Assembly (NCBI GenBank): GCA_947044405.1
Contig: CAMRHE010000021.1
Location: forward strand, 10,338,501-10,402,500
Direction of reading: 5' to 3'
Length of the DNA: 64,000 nt
Origin: Leptodactylus fallax
Lineage: Eukaryota; Chordata; Amphibia; Anura; Leptodactylidae
The translations under genes were made by a program, and so were the position numbers. Under the pieces are notes generated by a model. That model had not been told where the DNA came from. It did no database searches and saw nothing but the letters and a program-made list of their open reading frames with translations. This document shows, piece after piece, positions 43,379 to 54,420 of the stretch. Numbering within the stretch: the first letter of the stretch is position 1; each line of letters begins with the position of its first letter.

Positions 43379-43914
43379 TGAGAATTTACAACATGTACAT
43401 TTCTGTATAGATATGCTGTCTCTTAGCTGTTCCTGTAACTAGAAATATTCTAAAATGCAATCTCACAGTGGAATGTCAGGTTGTTAAATTATCTAAAACT
43501 GTCTGCAATATCAATGTGCAGACAGCAGGTAGCATGCAGTGAAGCTTATGTGTAGTGTGGAGCTCAACTTCCTTTGTCAATCTCCCACATGTACAATACC
43601 TCCAGCATATCTCCCAACCGTCCTGGATTCTGCGGGACAGTCCCGGATTGTGGGTCCTGTACCGCTTCCTAGTCGGTGGGAGGTATGTCCCGGATTCAAC
43701 GCAGATGAGTTGAATACAATGGTGAAGCAGGAGCCATCCGCGGACAGTTCTTGCTTCACCACTGCTCCCCTCTGCATGCTCCGGCCCCAGGAACTATAGG
43801 CGCGATGTGATGACGTCACTCACATCATGTCTGCATTTCCCTGAACACTTCAGGAGAAGAGACAGCAGGGGAGTGAGGAGAAGTGAGTATCAGTGATTTT
43901 ATTATGATAAACTT

Positions 43915-45100
43915 TGTGGGGGGGACATTAGACTCGGGAAAGATAAAGGGGGCAATTAAACTGGTGACAGATAAAGGGGGACATTAAGCTGGTGGCAGAT
44001 GAAGGGGGACATTAAACTGGGGGCAGATGTAGGGGGGGCAATTAAACTGGTGGCAGATGAAGGGGGCAATTAAACTGGGGGCAGATGAAGGGGACATTAA
44101 ATCGGTGGCAGATGAAGGGGGACATTAAACTGGGGGCAGATAAAGGGGGACATTACATTAGTGGCAGATGAAGGGGGACATTAAACTGATGGCAGATTAA
44201 GGGGGCAATTAAACTGGGGGCAGATGAAGGGGGGACATTAAATTGGTGGAAGATGAAGGGGACATTAAATTGGTGGCAGATGAAGGGGGGCATTAAGCTG
44301 GTGGCAGATGAAGGGGGACATTAAACTGGGGGAAGATGTAGAGGGGCAGTTAAACTAGTGGCAGATGAAGGGGGACATTAAATTTTTGGCAGATGAAGGG
44401 GGACATTAAGCTGGTGGCAGATGAAGGATGACATTAAATTGGTGGCAGATGAAGGGGGACATTAAACTGTGGGCAGATGTAGGGGGACATTAAACTGGGG
44501 GCATATGAAGGGGGACATTAGACAGGGGAGAGATAAAGGGGGGCAATTAAACTGGGGGCAGATGAAGGGGGACATTAAACTGGGGGCAGATGAAGGGGAC
44601 ATTAAACTGGGGGCAGATGAAGGGGGACATTAAATTTGTGGCAGATGAAGGGGGACATTAAACTGATGGCAGATGAAGGGGGGCGTTAAACGTGACAGAT
44701 GAAGGGGACATTAAACTGGGGGCAGATAAAGGGGGGCAATTAAACTTGGGGAAGATGAAAGGTGGTAATTAAACTGGGGCAGATGAAGGGGGAAATTAAA
44801 TTGTTGGCAGATGAAGGGGAGCAATTAAGCTGGTGGCAAATGAAGGGGGACATTAAATTGGTGGCAGATGAAGAGGGGACATTAAGCTAGTGGCAGATAG
44901 AGGGAAACATTAAGCTGGTGGCAGATGAAGGGGGACATTAAACTGGGGGCAGATGGAGGGGGGACATTAAGTTGGTGGCAGTTGAAGGGGCAGTTAAACT
45001 GGGGTCAGATGGAGGAGTGGACATTAAACTCGGAGGGGCAGATGGAGGGTGACATTAAACTGGGGGAAACTGGAGGAGGACATTAAACATGAGGGTAGCA
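43915..45100 (+). repeat. 28-bp minisatellite, roughly forty copies
   Basis: The unit is close to GGGGGCAGATGAAGGGGGAC plus ATTAAACT. Individual copies vary (ACTGGTGG, AGATAAAG, GCAATTAAA forms), and some differ by one base in length. No gene. Confidence 0.92.
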
Positions 45101-45104
45101 GGAG

Positions 45105-45195
45105 GGGGACATGTCTGCCTCTAGTTGCCCCCAGTTTAATGTCCCCCTCCAGCTGCCACAGTTTAATGTCCCCCTCTAGTTGCCCTCAGTTTAAA
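45105..45195 (-). repeat. Inverted block of the 28-bp minisatellite
   Basis: Here the array reads as its complement (TTGCCCCCAGTTTAATGTCC and similar) for about three units, then returns to the original orientation at AAACTGGGGCATGAGG. Confidence 0.85.
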
Positions 45196-45423
45196 CTGGG
45201 GCATGAGGAGAGGGACTTCATACTGTGGGACAATTGGAGGGGAACATAATGTGGGGGCATATAATGTTAGGGTGACTGTAGGAGCATTATTCTGTGTGGG
45301 GGCACAAAGAAAAATGGGTGAGAATGGGCAAAGTCAACGTAGAAGTGGGTGTAGCTAAATTTGCCATTTTGCCACATTTTATCCCTCTTTCTGTCCTTTG
45401 AAAGTTGGTAGGTATGCCTCCAG

Positions 45424-45950
45424 ACATCACTCACTGACAACACTACCCTTTCTGGCTTTTGTTATAAAAAGTAGATGTTTCACTGTTATGTTCAATCTGG
45501 TGAAAATCTTCCCTATAACAATGTGTCATCCACATACTGTATGTCACTACAACATGAACAAAAAACCCTCATGAATTGCCGGTCAAATTCAGACTCAAAA
45601 ATCTAATAATTGCCACTTAGCAAAAAAAGGACCAAATTTCCCATTCATGTATAATCTGATTGTAAAATTTAGTGTTTATTTTGGCTATCTAAATTTCAGA
45701 AATTTAAAGTGCACTGAAGCAAAATTAAAATCACAAGCAAATGTGCTACACAGAGAACCTATACTTTCTCTAGACCGCAATGTCATGACTATTACTGATG
45801 TTAGAGATATAATAATCCCATACATAAACAGGAGATAAAAATAAAGTTATTATACGTAGTAGGCTATACCTGATAGTGAGATCTTGGCTATAGTAACTAT
45901 AAGCATTATAGCATCAGTCACACTTATAACGGCTATTCTGCAGTATAGCT
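45424..45950. other. Unclassified DNA, no gene seen
   Basis: A 63-codon frame at 45647-45838 has no family. No repeat match. Confidence 0.3.
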
Positions 45951-46320
45951 GTGGGATGTGGTATAGAATGAGAGACACATTGTTATATTAAAAAGACGGA
46001 CCGCCCCAACATGTTTTGCCTAAGAATAGGCATCTTCTGGGATTACAGAGTTTACCTGTAATGTTTACTCAAAATTGCTCTTAAATAACCTCTGTTCTGA
46101 CGACATTAGACACTCCGATCTGTAAGGTGCCTAGTCTCTACAGTCGTATTACATAGACAAGACCTAAAAACAAATGAATACTAGTAGCAAATCAGCCAGG
46201 ACATGCCTCCAATCGCACCATTGGCCCATCACACAATGCAGACAAAATCGCACTTAGACCGCTCCAAAAGAAACTCTTATGCCCAATGGCACAAAAATGA
46301 GACTTACTCTCAAACTGTGT
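45951..46320 (-). repeat. Penelope-like non-coding debris
   Basis: Contains, on the minus strand, a motif of hammerhead type (see 45992-46045). The flanks have no coding content. Assignment rests on the known association of such motifs with Penelope-like elements. Confidence 0.4.
45992..46045 (-). ncRNA. Degenerate hammerhead-like motif
   Basis: On the minus strand: CAGAAGA (consensus CTGANGA with one change), a short hairpin GCC...GGC, CAAAAC (consensus CGAAAC) and the small palindrome ACATGT followed by TGGGG. The differences at the two core sites mean it would not be expected to cut. Confidence 0.4.
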
Positions 46321-46649
46321 AAAAATTTATTGAAGTGGGCATCGCATGATCTCAAGCATTAGAGTGTATTTGGAGTCTTCTCAATATGAATAGTTATAAA
46401 CTTAAAAAGGTACAATATCAAAAGGGTTCAATAGGGAAAGGGAAAAGGGGGGCAACAGATGTGCATACAATCCTAACTAAATAACTATCATGGCACCATA
46501 ATAGGTCAACTTGATATTACCTGTATTGTCCATAGGAGAATAAAGAGGGCACAATACTAAAGATAGGGAGGTGTCAGTATCTATAACAATAGTAGAATAG
46601 TTATTAAATATTTCATCCATAGACTACCCTTAAAATTGTGTCATTCAAA
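46321..46649. other. Unclassified DNA, no gene seen
   Basis: No supported frame; moderately AT-rich with AAAGGG words near 46430. Confidence 0.3.
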
Positions 46650-47120
46650 CAACCCCCAAACATCCACAGATCCCTACATTACAGAGTGTTAACCATAGCT
46701 CTCCCATTTCAGTGTGTCAATCATAGATCTCCCATGATAATTTGTAAAGCAGAGACCTTCAATAACAGTGTGCCAAGCTGAAGTCTTCTATAATTGTTTG
46801 TCAACCATTGATCCTCCAAATGTGTGTGTCATCCACAGATCCCCCATAACAGTGTGTCATCCATAGATCCCCATAACAGTGTGTCAGTTATCGATCTCCC
46901 GTGTGTCAACAGATGTGTCTACTATCTTTCATGACAGTGTTTCATTCACAGATCCACTATGCCATTGTGTCATAAATATATCCCCTATATTAGAGTGTCT
47001 TCCATAGATCCACTATAATAGTGTGTCATCCACAGATCCTAAAACTGTGTCAAACATAGATGCCAATAACAGTGTATCATCCACAAATCTGAACATAACA
47101 GTGTGTTTTCCACAGATCCC
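46650..47120 (+). repeat. Irregular tandem repeat, CAGTGTGTCATCCACAGATC type
   Basis: More than ten degenerate units combine (C)AGTGTGTCA, a TC(C/A)A(C/T)AGAT word and CCCC(A/C)(T/C)A. Spacing varies from about 27 to 40 bp. No gene. Confidence 0.8.
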
Positions 47121-47144
47121 TTGTGTTTGATTGTAGAGGTGAAC

Positions 47145-47275
47145 ATGTTAATTGTTAAATACATGTGTACTACCTATAAAATTAAGAAACTGTATCTAAA
47201 ACTGCATCAAAACTGCATGCAGTTTTTCCAGTGCAGTTTTAACTGCATTTACTGTACTGTGTGAATGTGCACTTT
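47145..47275. repeat. Short repeat, second copy at 60490-60675
   Basis: TATAAAATTAAGAAACTGTA, repeated (A)AACTGCAT words and a GTGTGAATG(T/C)(G)CAC end occur in both places. The repeated TGCAGTTTT/AAAACTGCA words form small hairpins. Probably a MITE. Confidence 0.6.
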
Positions 47276-47279
47276 ATTT

Positions 47280-48310
47280 TTATCTTCTTGTTTATATATC
47301 ACTGTGCATGCCTGCATGATGTGTTCATGTGTGCGTCAGTTTGACAGCAGCGTGCCTGGATGTGGATCAGTCTATACTCTTTGCTTTGCCTACTTTAGAC
47401 AGCATGCAAACGATGATCCGGTATGAACTCCAGACACACCACTACAATACATCTACCAAGAAGGGGGCTTCCCTAGTGGGTATTTGGGGTTCTCCCCCTC
47501 CCTTCTTGTTCATTAACTTTTTCCCCCCTTGAGATCCCCATTGTTTATTATGTTTATTATGCATACTGCTGGGGAGTTATAATTGTTTGTGGGTTGGACA
47601 GTAACGGTGACTATTGATTTTATTTGCTCACACCTGGCGAATACTAGGTGTGCCAGTGTTTTCCTTGACATGGTTTATACAGTATTCCAATTTTATCCAC
47701 GTTAGCTTATTCCCCTGATGAGTTTTATGGACTATAAACTAAACATGCATGTCGGGATTTCTTTCTTTTGTGTTATTTACATTGGGGAACATTTCCTTGT
47801 TGTATAATTACTACCCCATCATCCCCTTGATCTTTCCTTGAGGTAGGGTGTGTCTAGGACTTCCTATCTAGGGTCAGGTTCCGGTCAGGATGAGTTGCTA
47901 TCTAGGGTGGTGGCTCTGAGTTAGGAATTGAGGGCACAACTGATTTTTTGGGGATAGGGCTAACTAGGGGGTGATTTGACCCCCTTCTCCCCTCCCTTTC
48001 TCCTCATTTCTACAGTTTGTTCCTATCAACCTGGCCCTTGTCTGTACCAATCACTTCCCTGGGATTATTACATGATTATACCTTATTGGACAGACTACTA
48101 CTCTTCTACACATAAGGTTAAAACACTGTGGTTGTTTCCTTTTTTTTTACCTGATAGGTCCCTGTGCCAAAGTCATGTTTTGTGATTGATCCTCTATTTA
48201 ATGTGGTTTGGCTGATCTATTTTGTCAGCAAGGGTATACAGTATATGCCTGTTGACATTTGATTAGTATAAAAATTTAAATAATGTGGACGCTTTGGTTA
48301 TCATATTTAG
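47280..48310 (+). repeat. Penelope-like non-coding region (candidate)
   Basis: A block of about 1 kb without a supported coding frame, carrying a hammerhead-like motif at 47705-47762. In Penelope-like elements such a motif lies within the terminal repeat. No reverse transcriptase or GIY-YIG sequence is visible here, so at most this is a terminal fragment. Confidence 0.4.
47705..47762 (+). ncRNA. Hammerhead-like motif, one core change
   Basis: CTGATGAG (47715-47722) is followed by an AT-rich hairpin (TTTAT/ATAAA), then CTAAAC where the consensus has CGAAAC, then ACATGCATGT as a minimal stem III, then GTC at 47751-47753. CCC before the core and GGG after GTC can form the base of stem I. One core base (G to T) is altered. 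Confidence 0.5.
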
Positions 48311-48723
48311 TTTTAATTGCATAGATAATAAACATTCTATGGATAATTTTGATCATCTTTTAGAGACTTGCTCTTGTATTTCTGTGTGCAATCCATATCC
48401 CGTCCATGTGTCATTCATTATTTTCAGTAATCGGCCAGCAAGGTATCTGTAAAAAACAAACTGCACATAGATAATGTCCATATGCTGTCTGTTTACATAG
48501 ATAATGTCCATTTGCTGTCTGTTTTTTTTTCACAGACCTATAGACTTGAATGGCCGAGATGAGTAGAGAAAAGTGTTCATGCCACATCATTTTTCTCTGT
48601 GCTTCTTGGTCCATGAAAAACAATGGACATGTGAATGGCTCCATTGACTATGGTGGGTCTGTGTGCTGTCCAATTTTTCCATTTTTCCTCTTGAGGCCCA
48701 CTTCAGTAATCCACTATATTGTT
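48311..48723. repeat. Short direct duplication in MITE-like DNA
   Basis: ACATAGATAATGTCCAT followed by (A/T)TGCTGTCTGTTT occurs twice in a row (48464-48522). The downstream TTTTTTTTCACAGACC...CTTGAATGG phrase resembles MITE interiors. Ends are not definable. Confidence 0.5.
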
Positions 48724-48727
48724 TTAA

Positions 48728-50590
48728 TCTTTTCAGGACACGGCCTAATAGTGCCTTCATGACCAGGCCTCATTTTTCAAATCTGACATGTGTCACTTTA
48801 TATGGCAATAACTTTGAGACGATTTAACTTACATAAGTGACTTTGAGATAGTTTTTTCATGACACATTGTACTTCCTGTTAGTGGTAAATACTGATTAAT
48901 ATTTTTATATTTACTTATAAAAAAATAGGAAATTTGATGGAAATTTGGAAAAAATCGCAATTTTCAAAATGTGAAATGCTCTGCTTTTCAAACACATAGT
49001 CATATCACACAAATACATTAATAAATATTATCTACCATATCTTTGCTTTATATTGGCATCATCTTTTAATCGTCCTTTCTTTATTTTGGATGTTAGAAGG
49101 CTTACAAGTGTAACTGCGATTTTCCAGATTTACAAGAAATTTTCCCAAACTAATTTTTTAGGGACCACTTCTGTTCTGAAGGGGATTATAAAGACCTATA
49201 TATTAGAAACTCCCCATATATCACCCTATTTTCAAAACTGCACCCCTCAAATAATTCAAAACAGCGTTTGGGAAGTTTGTTAACCCTTTAAGCATTTCAC
49301 AGAAATTAAAACAATATGGAGGTGAAATTTAGACATTTCATTTTTTTTTCAGTAACACATTAATTTAGCCCTAAAATTAACACCTTCACAAAGGGTTAAA
49401 GAACAAATGCATCTCAGTTTGTTATGCAATTTCTCCAGAGCACAGAAATACCCCACATGTGGGTGTAAACTGATATTTGGGCAAATGGCAGTGCACAGAA
49501 TGGAAGGAGCAACAATGGGTGTTTGAAAAGCAGATTTTGCTGGAATAGTTTTTGGTGCCATGTCCCATTTGCAGAGCCCCTAAAGCCCCAGTACAAAGGA
49601 AACCCCCAAAAGTGACCCCATTTTGGAAACTACACCCTTCACAGAATTTATCATGGGGTATAGTGAGCATTTTGACCCAACAGCCTTTTCACAGATTTTA
49701 TTAACATTGGAATGTGTAAATGAAAAATTACTAGAATGTCACTTTTTCCCAAAATTTTTCATTTTCACAAGGGGTTAAAGGAGAAAAAGCACCCCACCGT
49801 TTGTTAAACAATTGCTCATGAACATGGCAATACCTCATATGTTGTCATAATCTGCTGTATGGGTACATGGTGGGGCTTGGAATGGAAAGAGTGCTATTTG
49901 GCTTTTGGAGGGCAGATTTTGCTGGAATAGTTTTCAGGTGCCATGTCACATTTGCAGAGCCCCTAAAGTACCAGTACAATGGAAACCTTCAAAAAGTAAC
50001 CCCGTTTTGGAAACTACACCTCTCACAGAACATATAAAGGGATATAATGAGCAGTTTGACCCTACAGCTCTTTCACAGATTTTATTAACATTGGGACGTG
50101 AAAATGAAAATTACTTTTTTTTTCCAATAAACTGTCAATTTAGTCCAAAAATTTTTTATTTTTACAAGTGGATAAAGGAGAAAAAGCTCCCCAAGGTTTG
50201 TTACACAATTTCTCCTGGACACGGCAATACCCCATATGTGGTTGTAATCTGCTGTATGGGTACATGGTGGGGCTCGGATTTTTGGAGGGAAGATTTTGCT
50301 GGATTAGATTTCGGGTGCCAGGTCGCATTAGCAGAGCTGGCTAATATCAGGCAAAGTTTGTTACTGCAACAAACTTTCCCTGATATGGCGGCTACATGAT
50401 CGGGACCTGAACCTATCAGGTCCTGATCATGTCTCCGTGGACGCCAGCAGCTATTATTGATCTGTTCATGGAGTTCCTGACCCTTGGGGAGACCCAATCC
50501 CCAATTTAGTAGGGTCAGTTTATAAACATCGGCACTGCACAAAGCCCAGCAAGCGGCGACATTTATATACAGTGAGGCGTCGTGAAAAGG
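48728..50590 (+). mobile_element. 1.86-kb TTAA-flanked element (family T, copy 1)
   Basis: Flanked by TTAA at 48724-48727 and 50591-50594. The left end (TCTTTTCAGGACACGGCC) aligns with the left end of the larger copy at 52320 (CCCCTTAAGGACACAGCC), and the right end (GTCGTGAAAAGG) with its right end (GTCGTTAAGGGG). Inside are three tandem units of about 390 bp beginning near 49417, 49797 and 50195. TTAA targets and CCC-starting ends suggest piggyBac-type mobilisation, and the lack of any coding frame makes it non-autonomous. Confidence 0.82.
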
Positions 50591-50594
50591 TTAA

Positions 50595-51181
50595 AGGGAG
50601 TCTATCATTGAGATTTTCAATTTTTAGCTAAGGCTATATTCATGTAGCATTTAGAAAGGCTATTGTAGGCATACCTTTTATTTCCTGACTCTTGCCGGCA
50701 TTTTTCAGAAAAAGCCTTTTTCTTTTTATATAAATTAGGTTCCATGGAGCACAGGGGGCGTTCCCCCTGTGCGCCAAGCACCCCCCACGTCATCACTCTC
50801 TCCCTGCATTGCAGCCTCCTTCTTCCTTCTTGTTGACGCCTTCTCCTCCTCTTCTTTGCTTCTTCCTGCTGTCAGCTCGAACATGCGCGAGATTTCGTTC
50901 ACGGCGATGGGAGAAAGAAGGAAAGAGGCCGAGGAGGCATTAACAAGAAGGAAGAAGGGGGTGGCGATGCAGGGAGAGGGTGATGATGCAGGGGGTGCTC
51001 GGACAACAGGGTGAACGCCATCTGTGCTCTGTGGAAGCTAATTTACATAACAAGGAAAATTCTTTTTCTGAAAAATGCCGGCAAGAGTCAAGAAATAAAA
51101 GGTATGCCTACAATAGCCTTTCTAAAGGCTACATGAATATAGACTTAGCTAAAAATTGAAAATCTCAATGATAGATTCCCT
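50595..51181. mobile_element. 587-bp foldback MITE flanked by TTAA
   Basis: Arms of over 150 bp pair almost perfectly: AGGGAGTCTATCATTGAG at the left and CTCAATGATAGATTCCCT at the right, continuing through AGCTAAGGCTATATTCATGT-type and TGCCGGCATTTTTCAGAAAA-type blocks. TTAA flanks at 50591-50594 and 51182-51185. The left TTAA is also the right flank of the element ending at 50590. Non-coding; the 81-codon frame 50769-51014 lies across the centre. Confidence 0.92.
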
Positions 51182-51185
51182 TTAA

Positions 51186-51540
51186 GTGAATAGGGCTGAG
51201 CTGTAATACTGTGCATGGTCACTATACAATGTACTTGGTATTGCAGTGAAAAAGCTGTTTTGGTTGTCCAAACACTGTGGTCTCTTCAATCAGCTGATTG
51301 TGGCTGTGTCAGTGTAAGACCCAACAATTCGGTATTGATGGCTTATCCCAAGTATAAGTCACCAATAGTTTAGCCCTTGAAAGCCTCTTAAAAAGAAAGG
51401 GATATGGTCACCAATTTTAGGGCCCCTAAACCAGCAGCATGTCTTAAATCTGTTAATCTTAACAAAAAATCCAAACTCTAGCACGCCAGTATTTAAAATT
51501 ATATTCTGTATTGTACATCACATGGATTAAAAACCACACA
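51186..51540. other. Unclassified DNA, no gene seen
   Basis: Moderately AT-rich; no supported frame or clear repeat. Confidence 0.3.
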
Positions 51541-51587
51541 GCTCAGATGCTGAGGAAGAACTCTTGGAAACATGTCAACATCTGAGC
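51541..51587 (+). ncRNA. Hammerhead-like ribozyme motif with complete core
   Basis: Stem I: GCTCAGATG (51541-51549) pairs perfectly with CATCTGAGC (51579-51587). The core CTGAGGA (51550-51556) fits CUGANGA, GAAA (51567-51570) fits the second core strand, and GTC (51574-51576) is the cleavage triplet after the minimal stem III ACATGT. Stem II (AGAACTCTTG) is weak, with AGA/TCT the best pairing. All invariant core bases are present. Such minimal type-I hammerheads are known from Penelope-like elements; activity is inferred, not shown. Confidence 0.6.
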
Positions 51588-52315
51588 TATCTGGTTTATA
51601 ATCTACGTGATCTATAATAAAGAAATATTATTTTAATTGTCCTGGATTAAGTGCTGGATTTTGGAATCTTTGGTGATGTTCTACCTCATGGTGTCGTGCA
51701 CACAAATGTGGAAGGATTGTACATGTGTTGAGTTCAAAACTTCTCTTACATTTTTATTCCAATTCATTGTTCTACTAATAAGGATAGGCGAACCTCTGAA
51801 GATGCTCGGACGAAATGATCCTCCAGTTTGGTCCGAACTTGTTGGGATAGAAGCAGATGTGAAATTATTATATTCCAGGGTCTCTTCACACCCCTGAATA
51901 TAATCAGAGTAGTCCCAAGTGGAGGTGTAAAAAATAATAAACATTTATACTCACCTTCCCTTACCTCTTTCAGGCCTCCTTGCAGCATCCAGCGATCTGT
52001 GTCTTCCTTCCTCCTCTTTCCCAATCACAAATCTCAGTGTTGACCCTGGGCACATGACGCCACAGAAGAGCACCAGAAACCAGCTCTGCCACTCTTCTTA
52101 GACGTCATACGCCTGAAGACAAAAGAAGCAGATCGCCAGAGTATAATAATTTCCACAAATCAGGTTACTGCAGCTATTTTAGTTTTCCCAAGACAAATTC
52201 CAAATTGGTCAGTTTTGGTAAAAAAAACAAACAATTTTGAATATTCAGGACAAATCCAGCTCTTTGCAAGTTGCTTCGCCCAACCCAACATTATCTATTA
52301 ACAAGTTTGATAATT
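51588..52315. other. Unclassified DNA with MITE-like block
   Basis: Part of 51890-52150 resembles in layout the GC-richer bodies near 4500 and 60200 (a TTA(T/C)(A/T)CTCACCT start, then ACGTCAT-type words). No gene. Confidence 0.35.
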
Positions 52316-52999
52316 TTAACCCCTTAAGGACACAGCCCAAAAGTGCGTTAAGGACCAGGCCTTGTTTTTCAAAACTGACATGTGTCTCTTTATGTGGCAA
52401 GAACTTTGAGACGCTTTAACTTACTCAAGTGATTTTGAGATTGTTTTCTCGTGACACATTGTACTTCATGTTAGTGGTAAACACTAATCAATATTTTTGT
52501 ATTTATTTATAAAAAAAATAGGATATTTGATGGAAATTTGGAAAAAAATCGCAATTTTCAAAATGTGAAAGTCTCTGCTTTTCAGACAGATAGTCATACC
52601 ACCCAAATACATGAATAAATATTATCTACCATACCTCTGCTTTATATTGACATCATCTTTTAATCGTCCTTTAATTTATTTTGGATGTTAGAAGGCTTAC
52701 AAGTGTAACAGCGATTTTCCAGATTTACAAGAAAATTTCCCAAACTAATTTTTTAGGGACCACTTCAGTTCTGAAGGGGATTATAAAGGCCTATATATTA
52801 GAAACCCCCCATAAATCACCCCATTTTCAAAACTGCACCCCTGAAATAATTCAAAACAGCATTTGGGAAGTTTGTTAACCCTTTAAGCATTTCACAAGAA
52901 TTAAAACGATATCGAGGTGAAATTTAGACATTTCATTTTTTTCCACTAATCCCTTCATTTAGCCCTAAATTTAACACATTCACAAAGGGTTAAAGGAGA

Positions 53000-54420
53000 A
53001 AATGCATCTCCCAGTTTATTATACAATTTCTCCCGAGCACAGAAATACCCCACATGTGGGTGTAAATTGATGTTTGGGCATTCGGCAGTGCACAGAAGGG
53101 AAGGAGCGACACTGGACGTTTGAAAGGCAGATTTTGCTGGAATAGTTTTCAGGTGCCATGTTGCATTTGAAGAGCCCCCAAAGTACCAAAACAATGGAAA
53201 CCCCCTAAAAGTGACCCCATTTTGGAAACTACACCCCTCACAGAACTCATCAATGGGTATAGTGAGCATTTTGACCCCACAGCTGTTTCACAGATTTTAC
53301 TAACACTGGGATGTATAAATGAAAAATTACTAAAACGTCACTTTATCCCCAAAGTTTTCATTTTCACAAGGGGTTAAAGGAGAAAAAGGACCCCATAGTT
53401 TGTTAAACAATTTCTTCTGAACACAGCAATGCCCCATATGTGGTCATAAACTGCTGAATGGGTACATGGTGGGGCTCAGAATGGAAAGAGCGCTATTTTG
53501 CTTTTGTAGGGCAGATTTTGCTGGAATAGTTTTCAGGTGCCATGTTGCATTTGCAGAGCCCCCAAAGTACCAAAACAGTGGAAACCCCCTAAAAGTGACC
53601 CCATTTTGGAAACCACACCCCTCACAGAACATGTCAAGGGGTATAGTGAGCATTTTGAACCCACAGCTGTTTCACAGATTTTATTAACATTGGGACATGA
53701 AAATGAAAAATTTCTTTTTTTCTAATAAACTGTCAATTTAGCCCCAAATTTTTCATTTTCACAAGAGGACAAAGGAGAAAAAGCTCCCCAAAGTTTGTTA
53801 CACAATTTCTCCTGAACACAGAAATGCCCCATATGTGGTTGTAATCTGCTGCATGGGTACATGGTGGGGCTCAGAATGGAAAGAGCGCTATTTAGCTTTT
53901 GGAGGGCAGAATTTGCTGGAATAGTTTTCGGGTGCCATGTCGCATTTGCAGAGCCCCTACAGTACCAATACAATGGAAACCCCTCAAAAGGGACCCCATT
54001 TTGGAAATTACACCCCTCATAGAATTTATCTAGGGGTATAGTGAGCATTTTGACCTCACAGCTGTTTCACAGATTTTATCATCATTGGGACGTAAACATG
54101 AAAAATTACTTTTTTTCCAATAAACCGTCCATTTAGCGGCATATTTTTAATTTTTGCAAGTGGTTAAAGAAGAAAAAACACCCCACAGTTTGTTACAAAA
54201 TTTCTTCTGAACACAGAAATGCCTCATATGTGGTTGTAATCTGCTGTATGGGAACATGGTGGGGCTCAGAATGGAAAGAGTGCTATTTAGCTTTAGGAGG
54301 GCAGATGTGGCTGGAATAGTTTTTAGGTGCCATGTCGCATTTGCAGAGCCCCTAAAGTACCAATACAATGGAAACCCCTCAAAAGGGACCCCATTTTAGA
54401 AACTACACCCCCCAAGGAAT
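53000..54420 (+). repeat. About 390-bp tandem units inside the 5.2-kb element
   Basis: Each unit contains GTTTGTTA(A/C)ACAATTT near its start, CCATATGTGG, GGGTACATGGTGGGGCTCAG, GGGCAGATTTTGCTGGAATA, TTTGCAGAGCCCC and TTCACAGATTTTAT in the same order. Spacing between starts is about 383, 396 and 393 bp. The same unit recurs in copy 1 (49417-50590). Confidence 0.88.

Larger units (their letters stand above)
43606..45416. mobile_element. 1.8-kb inverted-repeat element with internal minisatellite
   Basis: Left end CATATCTCCCAACCGTCCTG; right end GAAAGTTGGTAGGTATG, whose complement is CATACCTACCAACTTTC. The flanks carry an identical 7-bp CCTCCAG (43599-43605 and 45417-45423), close to the 8-bp duplications of hAT elements. 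A body with ACGTCAC-type words occupies the first 300 bp and a 28-bp minisatellite most of the rest. No transposase is encoded, so it is non-autonomous. Class is inferred from end shape and duplication length. Confidence 0.75.

Noticed and set aside
43915..45100. CRISPR-like regular array
   Set aside because: Units abut with no unique spacers, and the surroundings are eukaryotic transposons; it is a minisatellite.
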